Source of the DNA: Emydura subglobosa
Lineage: Eukaryota; Chordata; Testudines; Chelidae
NCBI GenBank assembly: GCA_007922225.1
Contig: ML679989.1
Coordinates: 17,877,570-17,941,569 of the forward strand
Direction of reading: 5' to 3'
Length of the DNA stretch: 64,000 nucleotides
Below the pieces are notes generated by a model. The model had not been told where the DNA came from and ran no database searches. It saw only the letters and a list, made by a program, of their open reading frames with translations. Both the position numbers and the translations under genes were made by a program. Of the stretch, positions 39,141-62,494 are shown piece after piece. Within the stretch, counting starts at the first letter, position 1, and every line of letters begins with the position of its first letter.

Positions 39141-40079
39141 TGACCTGAACAGGGATGCAGCACATCTGTCAGCAGGAGATGCTGTGGCATGAAGTCTATT
39201 TTCCCTGGCACAGTTGATCCTTCTCTTTCTTTTCCCCCCACCTTATTCCCCCTCCGCACGACGTACTGCATAGGGTGAGCCTGATTGCCCCTTTATTTTT
39301 CTCTGTTTGAGAGTTTCAGAGGATCCCAGCTCTGTGATGGTCTTAGCCCATGTCACATTTTTAGCGTTTACAAATGAAGAGAGAGATTTTTAAAACACAG
39401 CCATGATCTAAGGAACTTGGCCAGGATTGCCCCCTACTTGGGAAAACACCAAAGGCCCTGGGAATTCCAGTGGGGCTGCTCTAGGGAGACAGGTGAATAG
39501 GTCTGAGCCTTGGGTGCTTTCCATTTTGGGGGCAGTAGCTTCCAGAGTGCTGTGCAGAAGAGGATAGAGATCGCTCAGAAACTGACTGAACAATGCAGCT
39601 TCTTCGCTGCGTGACTCAGCCCCAGGATCAAGGTTCCACTTTGTCATTGTCCCAGAACTCGCTGACTAGGGAATGGCTGGAAAGACACCGATCTCCACCG
39701 GGCGTGGCAAGACGTTCTACATCGGCTTCCCTTGTCCATTCATAACACTGATCTTCCCACCTCTTATACCTGCAAAGCCTCCTCCTCCCAGCAGGCAAGT
39801 CCCAATATTTCAGTCTCAGGCTTTGTGATCCCCTGAGCAGCAGTGGGACAGAACACCTGCCCTGTGCAGCTCGCTCCTTTATGGGCTGATCAAATTCCCC
39901 CAAGAGTCACCAGCAGTTGGATCAGGGCCTTAATGCTGGATAGCCCACAATGGGCTCTGCACGTCGGAGTCTCTCCCGCACAGTCTACTTGGTTGTTTAC
40001 CAGGTGCATGAAAGATATTTTTTAATGGCTGATGCGAAATCAGCTGCTGGATCTCAGCCCCGTTGCTAGGTGACAGGTG

Positions 40080-40160
40080 TCCCCAGTTCAGATTGTAAAC
40101 TCTCTGGGCAGGGGCTGGCAATGGGGCTCCTAGGCGCTCTGATAATACAAAGGAATGAAG
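40080..40160 (+). repeat. SINE-tail repeat fragment
   Basis: 'agattgtaaactctctgggc' then 'gggctcctaggcgctctgat'. Same family as 2440 and 37680. Confidence 0.5.
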
Positions 40161-43100
40161 AAGAATCATTGCAAAAACTATCGCTGGTGGACACTACCCC
40201 ACGGGGTCTCCACAGAGGGGCAGAACGGGCTACGGAGCCTGCATTACCCGCTCATGGGGTCCACTCACCACAGTGGTGCCTCCTGCCGGCCATCCTGGTT
40301 GGTGCACCCTCTTCAGGGGGTGCCACTTCCATTGTCCTCTCACTCCGTGGAGCCACCTCACTCCAGGAACCACAGCATCCTCGTCACGACTCGGCCCTCC
40401 AGACAGGTCGCCAGCCGTGTTTCACCCCTTCCAGGGTTACCCCAAAGTCTTTCTGTGCAAACAGTCCCAAACAGTTTTCTCCTGGGCTGCCCTGATAATG
40501 CCACTTCCCCAGTGGCCAGCCAGGGAACCTGGACCTGCTCTCTAGTCCACAGCCCCTCAGCTCAGCAGTTGTGGGCTCTACCCGCTCAGCCCCTGGACTG
40601 ATTCCTCCTCTTCCTGGTCCCCCCACTTCTCCGAAAGTACCAGCTCCCACCCACCTCCCCCTCCCCAGGCAGTGACTACAGCCAGCCTGCCGGAAACCCT
40701 GCCTGCTTTAGCTCCTGGCTTTATAGGCCCCACCTATTCCGCCAAGCATCTCCCTGCAGGCTGGCTATTCCCCCAGGTGCAACCTGGGCAGTTAATTGGC
40801 CTACCTGGCCACTTTAACCCTTTTTAATCTTGTGTGGAGTCAACACCCCCTCACATACCCAGACACGCCCATCGGCCCTAGCAAGGGACCCACAGACACA
40901 GATGCCGCAGTCAGTGGTTATTCTGCGCACTGTAGCAAGGTGGACTTTACAGACATTAGCAAGGGTTTCTTTTCCCAAACCAGCCCCACTGCCACTTGTG
41001 CTGGGGAAATCCCTGCTTTCTGCAGTGGCATTGAGACATATACTGCCTGGGGCAGTTGTGAATCTATATAGCACAGGGAGAGGGCCCCACTGTCTGGTTA
41101 GGTGTGAACGGGGAGCCGGGATGTACGCTCAGGACTAGAAGCTCCCTGTCATGGGCAGGGAGAAGCGCACCCACAGCAGCAGGAGGCAGGAACAGAGATC
41201 AACGGGACAACGCAGCCGTCATGTGACAACTAATCCTTTTATGTGCTGTTTGTGCAGGGTCTTCTCACCCCTCCCTGCGTGATTCTGCTGCCCCCTGGGG
41301 ACACTGCTGTTTCTGCCCTTTGCGTCTCATCCTTCCGCACTCTCCTCTGTGTTTCTCTCCCCTTGCCCACTTGGTGAGACTTCTCTGTTCTTTTCCCTCT
41401 ATTTCCTTCCCCACAGCAGCTCCCACTTCCCACACCAGTGGCCTTCCCCCCACCCCCCCAATTCCAGCCACTAAAACGAGCAATCATTCGTTAGTAGATG
41501 TAGGCAATGAAGTGTCATCATTGGGTTTTCAAGCTGTCCAGCTGAATTACAAGGGGGCAGATCCAGCTACGCCATTGTTTCAGGCTCTCTACAGACTCTG
41601 GCAAACATCCCTGCCATCGATTCCACCCAGCTCACATTAGAAGAGTTGTTGCCTTCTAGTCCTCGTGGCTGCACTTAGTCATTCTCCAGCATCGCAAGCT
41701 TTCAGTTTTTAAGAGTATGGCCACGTGGAGACCAGGGAAGAGTAAAGAGTTCAAATGACTATACTGAAATGTGCCAGAAACGCACAGACAAATGTGCAGG
41801 AGTTTTGGGACAATACATGGTAGGTGGATTTCCTGGGCGGTGGGCCAGAGGCTGGTGATTACCTGTTCCCAGAGACTGGAGATCAAAGCTGTATAAAGAA
41901 ACGGCTGATCTGCCTTCTCATCTAAAGACTGACACAACCTTGTGGCCACAGGGGAAACCCAGCCATGGGGTTTGAAGGACTAACGCCCTCCAGAGCTTTG
42001 CTGGAGTTGGCGGTGAGTTCCGGTAAGCTTGTTAGCATGCGTGTTTGTTCTTTTACTTTATACGCCATCTCAGTAATGCTTTTACCTGAAGAGTAAATGG
42101 GCTGGCTTAGGAGGAGCTGTGCAGTAACTTGTAACTGCTGGCGGCACGCTGGTCATAGCCCGGCAAAGCACATTGCAGGCACTGGCCCTTCCGGCAGTCT
42201 GGCGTGCTGGGAGAAGGCAGCTGTGCAGCCTTGAAAGCCTCTGGTCAGAAGGCAGAGAGACACCGGTCTCCGCCCCGGCGAAGTGACAGCTGGAAACCTT
42301 TAAGCTGATGCTCTTGAGGGACCACGGAGGGGCAAGCACAGGTGCCCGGAAACTGTGACAAATACATCATGTGAGCCCGATACGGCCCCTGCTAGAGCAC
42401 ATCATCATCACACGCACACAGGCATCTCGGGCATCCATCCAGCCAAGGGCACTGGTACCCTGTGAGGAGTAGCCCCCCCCGGTGTCCGAGCGTAGCATGG
42501 CAGGGCTTCTCTCCTCTAGCGCCCCCTCTTGACTGCCCCGTTGGTCCTGCAGGGGCCTGTTTTTCTGTCAACAATTTAATCCGCCAGCTAAGTCATGCCT
42601 AGTCCAGACCTCTCCTGGGGTAACAGCAGTCCACACGAGCGACTTCCACCGCCCTTGGGGTGCTCCTCAACCCCACCCTGGGCTCTGGAGTTCTTCTGTC
42701 AAAGCTGTTGCACCTCTTCCCCGGGCTTGGGGAGGACCCAGACTCACGCTCTGCTCCAGCCCAGGGACCCTCTGTTAAGCATGGAGGCGTGCTTTCTTCA
42801 AACATGCTGCTGTTTTCCTGGGCCACTTCCTACCCCCAAGCCCCTCGTGCTGCTTCCCCGACGCCTGTGGTTAATATAGCTTCTCCTCTGACTCCCGGCC
42901 TTCTCCCCATATCCTCTCAGCTCCTTGTTCCTCCCCTGGAATGCTGACCCACAGCGCTGCCCCCCCTGAGCCTGGCCCCTTTTCCAGGGCCCACAACAGA
43001 GATTAACTACACCCTTGGGCCCGCTTCAGCCTGCAGTCACTTGGCCCTTCCCAGAGCAAGGGGAACACCCAGCCAGGATTCTCCTCTCTCTCTAGGCCTC

Positions 43101-43974
43101 CCTGATCCTTTCACAGCTGGGGTCACTAATGGTAATTAAGCCACCCAAGTAGGATCAGCTGGGAGTTAACTGCTAGGTCACAGGCAAGTCTGAGCCCGAC
43201 TCTTCTTCAAGCACCAGCCTGCCTGTAACACACCCATAAAGGCTAAGGAGTAGGTAACACAGTGGCATGTAATCCTCTGGATAGGGAACGTCACAGTCCA
43301 GGATTGCCACCACAGTCTCTCCCCTGCACCACATCCCCTTTAAAAGATGTGTTCCCAATAATCAACCACTGTTTTTTAATTCTAGCTCTCCGGAGACCAG
43401 CATGTGGCTTTGCCCCACCTTGGTTCTGTGACGGCTCAAGTGAGCCAGGATCCTTTGCTTTAAACTCTTTTCAGGATCCATTTTACCCCAAGCAACCATT
43501 TCTCTCCTGCCATAGCTCTCCTTGGGAAAAACACCTGCCGAGCAGAGAAAAATACATAAATAAGCCCAGGCATTTCCTTAATTAGCACAGCCCCCTGCTC
43601 TCCAGCACCTGTGGTGGAATCTTCTCTGCAGCTTGCTTTTGAAAGCCCCTCTTCCTTGTTAAAGTGCTAGAAAGAAGCAATCAAGAAGCAAGGGGGGGAA
43701 CACTTTGGAGCATGTGCAGCCACTTTCTGAATGCAAATGATGGACAATTAGGCAGTAGCTGGCACTAGGGGAGAAGAATGCCTCTGATTGCCCACTGAAG
43801 CTCATTTCAAGAGTTGCAGGCTCACAGGGGCAGCATTCCCTCTTGCTTTGACAATTGCTGCTTCCACCACCTCCCGTGACAGACCGACAGCAAGGAAGCT
43901 TCGAGTGGATCACAGGCTTCTCCTCCACCCAAAACACAGACCACTGGAAAATGCTGCCTGGCGTGACCCGCTGG

Positions 43975-44310
43975 TTAATGTGTGTTTGTGTCCCCCTCAG
44001 TGCCTGATCAATGACGGATATAGGCCTGCCAGAGCCCCAGTAACAGAGCCTGGCTCTGTAGATCGAGCTGTAAAGATCTGTGCCTGTAACTCCAGAGGTC
44101 CTTGGCTCCAGCCAAAATAGCAGCTATCACATAAACAGGGGCTGGGCTGGGATTCAAACTGCTGTGAGAATAACAATTGCTTGGAATAAGCTTCCTATGT
44201 CCAGGAGAAGTGTGTAAGCCCCTGTCCAATATATGTTCCATTTCCCACTCTGTGCCCCATCTGCAGAGGATGAGTCTGTTACAGCTCGATCTAAAGAGAC
44301 AAGGCTCTCC
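43975..44310 (+). repeat. tRNA-like SINE family copies D and E
   Basis: Copy D (43975-44130) has 'ctctgtagatcgagctgtaa' and 'taactccagaggtccttggc'. Copy E (44195-44310) has 'ctgtgccccatctgcagagg' and 'gagtctgttacagctcgatc'. The two follow each other in one orientation. Confidence 0.45.
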
Positions 44311-45134
44311 AGCTGAGGACTGTCATACTCATGTCCTGTGTACACTGGACACTTAGCACACCCGGACCAGTGGGTAACACCTCCATGGCTTTCCAGCTGC
44401 AGGACGATGAATGGGTTACTCTAGTGATACCGCGAATCCCTGTTCAGGGCAGGTCATTGGTGCAGAACCAGTTCTTGTTACTGCACATCTTCTGCATCAC
44501 AGAAGATAGTGATGAAAAAGACCTAACAGGTCCCAGCTCTAGGATGAAGGCAAGGTCATCCCCACAGTCTCTACTCTTGTGCTCTGTCCTGTCCCATTCT
44601 ACGTGACTCAAGACTGGCTTCCATCACATCCCCCGGGAGATGGTCCAACATCTCCACTGATAGGAAAGCTGCTTTGCCGTCAGCCTAAATCTCCTTGTGC
44701 CCAGGTCTGATCCCCAGGCCTCTTGGGATGAGGCAGGCATAGAGCTGTAGGCACCAGTAAAACACAGGTAAGGAACGCTGTGCCAGGTCTCTACCTCCAG
44801 CGTTTTTCAGCTGACACAGCAGAACCACTGCACCTGCAAGAGACTCATCCTTGGAGCTCAGTTTGGCCCACTGTGCACACAGGCGGCCCGGAGGCAGCTT
44901 TCATGGATGAACGCCGTGATTTTAACTAGTGTCAACTCAAGAGGGTTTCACTAACGGTAACACTGGGCATTCCTGGTCTGCATATGACTTTCCATTGCCA
45001 GAGCCGGATGCTGGGCTTCCCTGGAAGTCAGTGATTTCAATGGGACCAGCATTTGGATCTAAAAGTTTAGGCCAAGATTTTCCAAAGCAAGAGCCTCCCG
45101 GGAGCTGCCGAGTGCATGGCGGTTTTGAAAAAGG

Positions 45135-45260
45135 GTCACAGTGTAAGGCACAGATCATCTAGTCCGACTTCCTCTATATCACAGACCTGCAACCCCACCC
45201 AAACCACCACAATTAGACTGAAGCATTACAGCCCACCAGAGACTAGACTAATATGGGCCG
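45135..45260 (+). mobile_element. CR1-related fragment
   Basis: 'cagatcatctagtccgactt' and 'cacagacctgcaaccccacc' match the opening of the blocks at 4860 and 58450. Confidence 0.45.
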
Positions 45261-46879
45261 GAGGCAGAGAATAGGAGGGACCAAGATGCACCAGTGCCCG
45301 AGGCCGCTACACGGGCAGGGAAATGATTACATGAGATGTGTGATCCTGTGACCATTTGCATTTAGAGGATGGCTGCGGAAGCATCAAAGGGTTTTTCTGT
45401 CCTTGCTTCTTGGTTACTCCTTTCCTGCACTTAGGTGCCTAAATATGGATTTCGGAACCTCATTTTAGACTTCCACTTTCTAGGGCCAGATGCTCATTTA
45501 CACTTGGGCTCCTTTACACAGTTCTGGCAATTGGGTGTAAACTCCTTTCATCACGACTTCACCTCACTGCGTAAGCAGTAAATGAAAATCAGCTGCTTTA
45601 AAACTGTGGCCTTCTCCACCTAGCACAAATGAAAGTTTGGAAGGAGGGGCGAGGAAGGCCTGAAGAAGTTGGTCCAGGGGGCTGCTATCCCTCCACTTCA
45701 CCTCAGTTTTGGCTGGACACAGGAGAAGCCTGTTAGTCTACAACCTTGCAAAACAAAACACATGCTCCTCTGACTTTACTGGGGGTTCTTGTGAGTGGGC
45801 TGCATCTTAAAAAGCAATTAATGCTGCTGTTTGCCATGTATGAGTCAGAAAGCGTAACATGTAAATGTGATTGGGAAGGAAAATCATTTTACTGTTGCTG
45901 GGGCCATTTGGATTAGCCTGGGTTGCCAGGAAGGAACAGCTTATTTGATTTTTTTTGCTAGTCCCAAGCGTTGTTTTCTTGATCTTCTCTCTCAAACTAA
46001 AGGGCAGGGTATGATTTACTCTGGATCAGCTGACCCCATCACAGAAGGAAGAACAACAGAAGATGTGGCCGTCTCGCAGTTAAAACTGTTTTGCAAGTGC
46101 ATTTTAACGAAAGATTTATAATGTCAATTACACAGATAAATAGAGCATGAACTACCTTTTCAGATGCCAGAGCGGCCTCAGAGTGGAAACACACAGGCTT
46201 TCTGTGACACTGCTCAATAGAGCCCGGAGAACAAAACACACACAGCACCCTAGGACTGAGCGGGAAAGAAGCACTGGACTTTATTCCAAAGTGGCATTTT
46301 TTAAGAAGACATCATGTGACAGAAACACACTGGATACCGTACATACACCGTGATCTGTGCCCTCGCCCGGGTCTGTGGCGTGCAGAGGGAGACGGAAGGG
46401 AGGGCTCCCACTAGGGAACAGATGGGCTGAGCCTGTGATTAACCAGGACTGGGAGGTTTCAAGGACAATGGCCATGCTTCGCAGATCCCCCAGCATCGTG
46501 ACTCCCTTATTTCAGAGGCAGGGCTCTGAGCTGTGAAGTTCGGATACGGAGTTGGACTTTTCCAAAGAGCTGGATGAGAGTCAAAGCCGGCTTCCTAGAG
46601 ACAGAGCCCAGCAATGCTGTTCACTTCTGGGGTGGGATTTCCCCAGGTTTCAGGGTGTTCAGAAACAGCGTGTTTGCTTTGGCTCACCTCTAGCTTTAAC
46701 TCTTTTAACATCTGGGGAGAAATCCTGGCTCTATTGAAGGAACTGGCAAAATTCCCACTGACTTCAGTGGAACCACTATTTCACCCCTGATGTCTACAAA
46801 GGACTTGGCTGGCATCAAATTCACCCTCCATCAGCTTTCCAGGACTGGCTGAGTACCATTACCAGCTGCTAGCTACAGA

Positions 46880-48045
46880 CTTTACTGCACTCAGCTACAC
46901 ATCGGTCTGGTTAACACTACCAATGACACCAACTGGACACCTCTGCTTTGTACAGCCTCATCCGGTGACAAAGAGGCTCCGGTGGGGATTAGCGGTACAG
47001 GAACACCGTGAAGTTCATCATAGATGGAGGTAGGCATGGTGTGGGCAGCAGCCGGCCAGCGAGGTGGAAGCATCGGTGCTATGGAGACAGGCGTCCCAGC
47101 ATCTAGGGAAGCCGACGGAGAGTCTGGAGGGGCCCAGAGGCATGGACAGCACCGGCTGTGAAGGTGGCGGATGTGGCAGAGGGCTGACGGTGGTGCCTCA
47201 ACTTATGCTTCATGCAGGACTTCTTGGGAAGCAGAGCATCCAATTCTCCGCATGACTTCCCACCCGACCTGGCTCAAGGAGGCAACACTGCACATAGGGG
47301 CAGTCCTGGCGGGGATCCGCCCTTACGTCCGTGCTTCTTATGGGCACAGTGCTTCTGCGGTAGTGGCGGTACCGTGGGCACCGGCAAGTGGGAGGAAACC
47401 AGGGGGTCGCTTACTGGCAGTGACGGGGGCTGCTCCGGCGAATCCGCCAGTCCCAGGTCCGATTGCGCACATGGGCGCATAGCCCCCTCCATCAGATATT
47501 TGTGGAGGCAGAGTTCTCTGGCTTCCCAAGTGCAAGGTGGGAACAGACGGCAGATGGAGCGAGCGGGCAATGACGTGAGCTTTGCTGAGGCAGTAGAGGC
47601 AACATTGATGCTTGTCATTTGCAGGGAAGAAACGCGGGTAAGAAGCAGAGTTCCTGAAGCCGGCCTGCCAGGGCACAGTTCCTGGAAGTGGGGGGGGGGG
47701 GGGGTGTCACCCCACAGGAACAAAGTCCAACAGGAGAGCAGACCTAACCAACCAACCAACTACAGACAACTAGAGAAACTATCAAACAATGGTAGGAATG
47801 GACAAAGAGTTCTCTAAGCAAGCTAAGAGCATCGAGGAAAACAGGTTCCCACTCTGGCCATGCGGCGGGAAGAGGGGACTGGAGCAGCGTCAACCCGCCC
47901 AGCCTCTCAAAGCCCCAGACAAAGCACGCAGCCACTACGACGAACAGCTCTGGCTCCGGCACATCATGGCACGCATGCGCACCCACGCCTGGACTCCATA
48001 TAGGGACCAGCACTCAAAGAAGAAGTTATCCCTTTCAGTTATTCC
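46880..48045 (-). mobile_element. retroelement fragment with gag-like decayed frames
   Basis: Read on the minus strand it begins (right end) with a non-coding leader around 'cttcttctttgagtgctggt', which I recognise as the start of a common turtle retroelement. Further in, one frame gives DKHQCCLYCLSKAHV, a C-x2-C..H arrangement like the small cysteine motif of DIRS/LTR-type gag proteins. The following frame gives RLFPPCTWEARELCLHKYLM. The coding sense shifts between frames, so it is broken. No reverse transcriptase is present here. Family assignment is tentative. Confidence 0.45.
47690..47704 (+). repeat. G homopolymer run
   Basis: Fifteen consecutive G residues inside the minus-strand retroelement leader. 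Prone to length variation and sequencing error. Confidence 0.85.
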
Positions 48046-48959
48046 CTTCTCAGGTCTTCATCTAACGGGGAGGCGGAGGGGTTTGCTGCGATTGTTTGGG
48101 GTTGCAGCGAATAGATAGAGAGCAGGTTCACCTCACGATGACTGCCCCAGCCCCCCACAGAGGAGCCAGTCGCATGGCAAGCAGGCACTTAGGCTGAAGG
48201 AGCAGATTCCTTTAGATGGGATCCACCGACTAGAGGATCATTCGTCATGCACCAAGGAGGTTGTTCTGAGAGACGAGGTTACAGGTGTGAAAATCCTGCG
48301 GAGACCACTCAGCACCAGCACTGCCCGTTCAGCCCAGCCCAATACATGGTGTAACCCACATCCCCTCTGCTCCAGAACTCTGTTCAATCTGGAGTGGGGC
48401 CTCTAAAATCCATTCGGTCCAGAATTCAGTGGGATTTGGGCACTAAATCCCACAGAGGCCTTTGCAAATTGCAACCTGCACCTCCAGAAGCGGGCCTGCC
48501 CCCATCCTCCCCAGCACTCCCAATTAGCAGGGAGCTACCTCGATTTAGCCCCACGTGTGCCTGATTCCCATGCCCATTGGGACTCCTCTGACTGTTATCG
48601 CTGTTCAGCGTGTGCAACAGAGAGAGGCTCGCGCAGCTGGAATCCCAGATGCTGTGGGGAGGAGGCAAAGGAGAGGCTCTGCTGATGTCATTCAAGCAAC
48701 CGAAGGCCTGATCCAAAGCCCACTGAAGTCAATGTATAAATACATGGGGGGAAAGGAGGAAATCCCAGGGAGGGAGAAGAGCTGCTGACGCTACAGGACA
48801 AGTTCGGCACAAGAACAAAGAGGGATGAACTGTCCGTGAGCACATTCAGGCTGGAGATCAGAGGGCAGCTTCTGGCCATCAGAGGAAGGAGGATCTGGCC
48901 CAGCCTCTCCACAGGAGCAGTGTGGGGCAAACAACCTAACTGGCTCTACATGGAGCAGG

Positions 48960-49055
48960 ATAACTGCATGAAGGGGATGATAGGGTGGGTGTGGCCTGCA
49001 AAGCAGAGCACTGGACCTGATGGCCCAGAAGGTCCCTTCCAGTCCTATGCTCCAT
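48960..49055 (+). mobile_element. CR1-type 3' end fragment
   Basis: 'ggacctgatggcccagaagg' followed by 'tcccttccagtcctatgctc' matches CR1-type tails. Flanked at 48700 and 49070 by 'cactgaagtcaatgt' and 'cttcagtgggctttgg', complementary words of another small repeat. Confidence 0.5.
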
Positions 49056-52000
49056 GGGACTCTTATCTCGTGTCTTCAGTGGGCTTTGGATCAGGCCCTA
49101 TAGCATTCAGTTATGACGTACCTTTGTGTCCCTCATTTAGGGTCCAGTCCGGCTGTGCTGGAGCCAATGGGAGCTATACATGGACACTGGATTGGGCCGT
49201 GGTTCTTGCTCCACGATGACACCATGCTTGATTGAGAGATTAAGAGATACATCTCCCACCCCCACCCCCAGCTGACTGTACAACCTGGCTGATTTGAAGG
49301 GGGCAGGGGGATTCCTCAGCAGGTCTCCTCCTTTCACACCAGGCATCATCCTTTCATAGTTAAAAGCAAACCCGGTTATTTGCCTTTTACTACCCTGCAC
49401 TTTGCTGTGATGCAGGCGGTGCCTGGCTCACACTGAAGATACACAGTGCATATCAATGCTGTTTGCACTGCCAGGCAGTAAAACACAAGCCCCAGTGACT
49501 TCCACTCAGCTGGTACGGAGACTCCAAATTGGAAAGCAAGTCAAAGAGCATCAGCAAAGCTGGCCAAGGTCTCCCTCCCGGCAGAATAATTAAGGACTCT
49601 CATCCCGCTGCTCCTTAAGACTTTGCTCCTCGGAGCTCACCGCACAGAAAGCCGTATTTGCTGAACATATTAAGTCCCTGGTGTATTAACTCATCAGGAA
49701 ATGACAAAAGCATGACAGTGACACAGAGGAAAATGGAGCAACAAATAATTTTCCAGAAACATGTATGAACTAGTAAATCTCTCGCTGTATATTGCATCTT
49801 TGCTGCATTAAGTGTATTTCTTGAAGACGTCCAATTCCTTGCAGTCCCTTGAGACAACGCCAAACCATTGTCTGTTACGGCTCTGTCCCTTTACGTCGCA
49901 GACGTTCACTCGCACAGACGTCAGTGCCCTTTTTCCACATAGCTGTTTGTATTCACAGGACACAGAATCCACCAGCATTCGAAGTCTCTGCATTCGAGGC
50001 GCTGCATTTGTTACAGCCTGCACGAGGCACCCAGAGCAAAGACATCTGAAAACACTCATCTGGACATTTGCAAACAGCGTGAAACAGACAGTAAAAAATG
50101 ACTGGGCGTCAGGTTACAGGGCATCACCGCGGTGCGTGAACTGCTCCCTGCTTATGCATCCCTATTTGCATTACAGCAGCGCCCAAGAGCTCCATGCAGG
50201 ATTGAGACCCCCTTATGTTCAACTTTACTATGCAGACGGTCCCTGCCCCCAGGAGCTTACGATTTAGAGGCAGGAGCATCAGCCAGAATAAACGGGTGTA
50301 ACTCCATGACATTCAGTGGAAGCGCACCACGTTAAGCCAGCAGAGGAGTCGGCCCTACTGCTGAGAAGTCACCAACATGCAAGACCCTACCATGTGATGG
50401 GAGAAGCCCAGATCCAGTCAGATGCTGGATTTGCCACTTGCCTTTTTTTTTTGTTACGGTTTACACTAGAAAAGGGTTTCTGCTATTGTTAGTTAATGCT
50501 AATTAACCCCTCCCTTTTCTGCCCCTAATTTGGAATCCCTGTCACGTCAGTCCACCACCCCCTCCCCCAACTATTTCCCTAACTCCATCTAACCTCCTTC
50601 TGCAGGATCTGAGCCCAGAGGAAAATATAACACTTAAACCTTGGCATTTACAAAGCATGTTCGATTTGTGAGTTAAGGACACAACACCCTGTGAAGTGGG
50701 TCAGTGTCATCACGCACAAACACACAGGCAGGAGGAAATGGCCTTGCACGGGGGCTGGATGATGGGAACATTCTTCATTTCTCCTCCTGAGTCCATAAAT
50801 CAGATGCTCATCCATCCCGACAACGCCTCGGGACGTCAGCCTGCTCAAATTCCTCCTTCGCTAAAGGCGGCTCTCTGCTTAGGATGGGGAACCTGTTTTG
50901 TTTCGGCCAGACTTCTCTAAACAAAGCATCGCCCCCCACCCCCTCCCCGACTAACAAATCAATGGGATGCAACGAAGACGGTTCTTGTGCTGCAGTTCTA
51001 CAAAGCATCCCTCGGCTTCCAGCCGTGTGCTGGCACCGTCAGTTCCATGGACAACGCCTCTGCCTGGCAATGTTAGTTCATAACCCCCTACGAGATCCGT
51101 GCGGTGCTTTGCAGAGATCCCAAAGAAGTGCTGGACCTGCATTGACCTGACATGAGATCCCATGAGCCAGGTTCAGGACACTTTCTTAGATGCACTAAGA
51201 ACACTAGGGCTTCCCTTCAGGGAATGGTTGGTCTTTAGCGTAAGGCAGAACGATGAGCTGGATACCATGGTGCTGTGGTCTGAATGCACCTGCCGAGGGG
51301 TGCTGGGTGTCTGCATCAACCCTTGGAGAGGGCAGCTGGGGGTGGACCCAGAACAGTGATGCAGCCAAATGGGACCTGAGACGGATCCCAAAATCAGTGA
51401 AGGCCGGGGCTGCCACCCCAATACACCCAGGAGATGTATTTCCAACAGAAACACTGTCCCGAAAGCCTGCCTCATGAGCCCACTCCCCAGCACCCCACGT
51501 GTGCCTTACGACACCACTGCAAGGGACACCGAGACCCAAACACAGCAAGGAACTTACAGGGATTGCCCCTGCGTGGAGGTGCTCAGCGTTATCCTGCTGC
51601 TTGCCAATCAGTAGCAGCCACCGGAGACTGGGCCACCTCATGGTCCCCTCACCAGTGGCTAGCAACCCCTGCCTCAGAGCCAGTGGTACGCATTTGTGTG
51701 GTGTCCTGGGTGTGTGAGAGCCATGGGAATAACCCAGGCAGCCCAGCACCTGCCGTAAGGAAGCTAGGTCACTCCTGTACCAGACAGAGCCTCTCTGTTG
51801 GTACAGGCATGCCTGTAACACGGCCAGCACCCCTGATGCAGCTTTTCCAAAGACGTGTATTAGTTCATTAGTTTATATCTTGTATCTTTTTTAAAGCAAA
51901 TGCTCCCGTCTCAGTGGAATGTTCCATTAACAGACCATTTTAACTTCCTCAGCGGCCAATCGGGATTCCCAAAACATCACCCCGTCTACACAAAACCCCC

Positions 52001-52662
52001 AAGTGCTCTGAGCACAAGAAGCACGCTTGGACGCTGGCTGGTTTTCTAGGAAGCTCATGTGACCAGGGACATTCCAGAACTTATTCTCCTCTCAAGGCTA
52101 CTGGAGGATGGTTTTAAAGCGTTGTGCTGTAAGGCAACTTTACTGGCTCACAATCTGCCAGGTGACACCTCCCCTTTAAACCACGTCAATTCCACAGCCT
52201 CCAGAGGTGGCAATGATAGAAGCTGCAGAGCTGAGACACAGGTAGGACTATGGGGAAGAGGTGAGGGGGGAAACCACACTTTTTCCTGGGTTTCAGAGAG
52301 CATCCCCAGCTGGGATTCAATTGCCCACCATCCCCTCCAGAGAATCTTTCATCTTTTGTATTTACATTGGAAATTAGTATCTCCCTTCTGGTTTTTAAAA
52401 AAAACCAACTACCAAGCAAAGACTGCTCCCTGTCAGAGTTATTTCTGTTAAAAACCTCAGCTAGGAAAAAACCCTTGGAACTTCCCCCCTTGCATTTTCC
52501 AAGCCACAATTTCCATGTGAGGATGAGAACGCAATTAAATAAATACCAGTGCATTAACTTTGCTCTTTCACCCTTGCTGTCTTTCTCCTCTCTCATTTTC
52601 TGATGTACAGGTAATTTACAGTTTGAGTCTGACTCCATCAGGGCTCAGAAGAGCCTGGGCAA

Positions 52663-62494
<9,832 letters not shown>

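Larger units (their letters stand above)
30605..52662. other. long gene-poor interval between ficolin and kinase genes
   Basis: I checked both strands for family-recognisable exons and found none. The content is repeat-derived where recognisable (listed separately). C-rich stretches at about 40200-40830 and 42595-43150 look like further old interspersed repeats that I cannot name. Open frames here lack motifs and splice-bounded structure. Confidence 0.55.

Noticed and set aside
42595..43150. Possible coding exons in a C-rich block
   Set aside because: Open frames on both strands are equally long and without motifs; the block looks like an old interspersed repeat.
44040..44115. True tRNA gene
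   Set aside because: Only a B-box-like stretch is present; no cloverleaf stems can be drawn, and the block recurs as an interspersed repeat.
47212..47817. 201-codon plus-strand open frame
   Set aside because: Antisense to the retroelement fragment; translation is low-complexity and ends in the G-run region.
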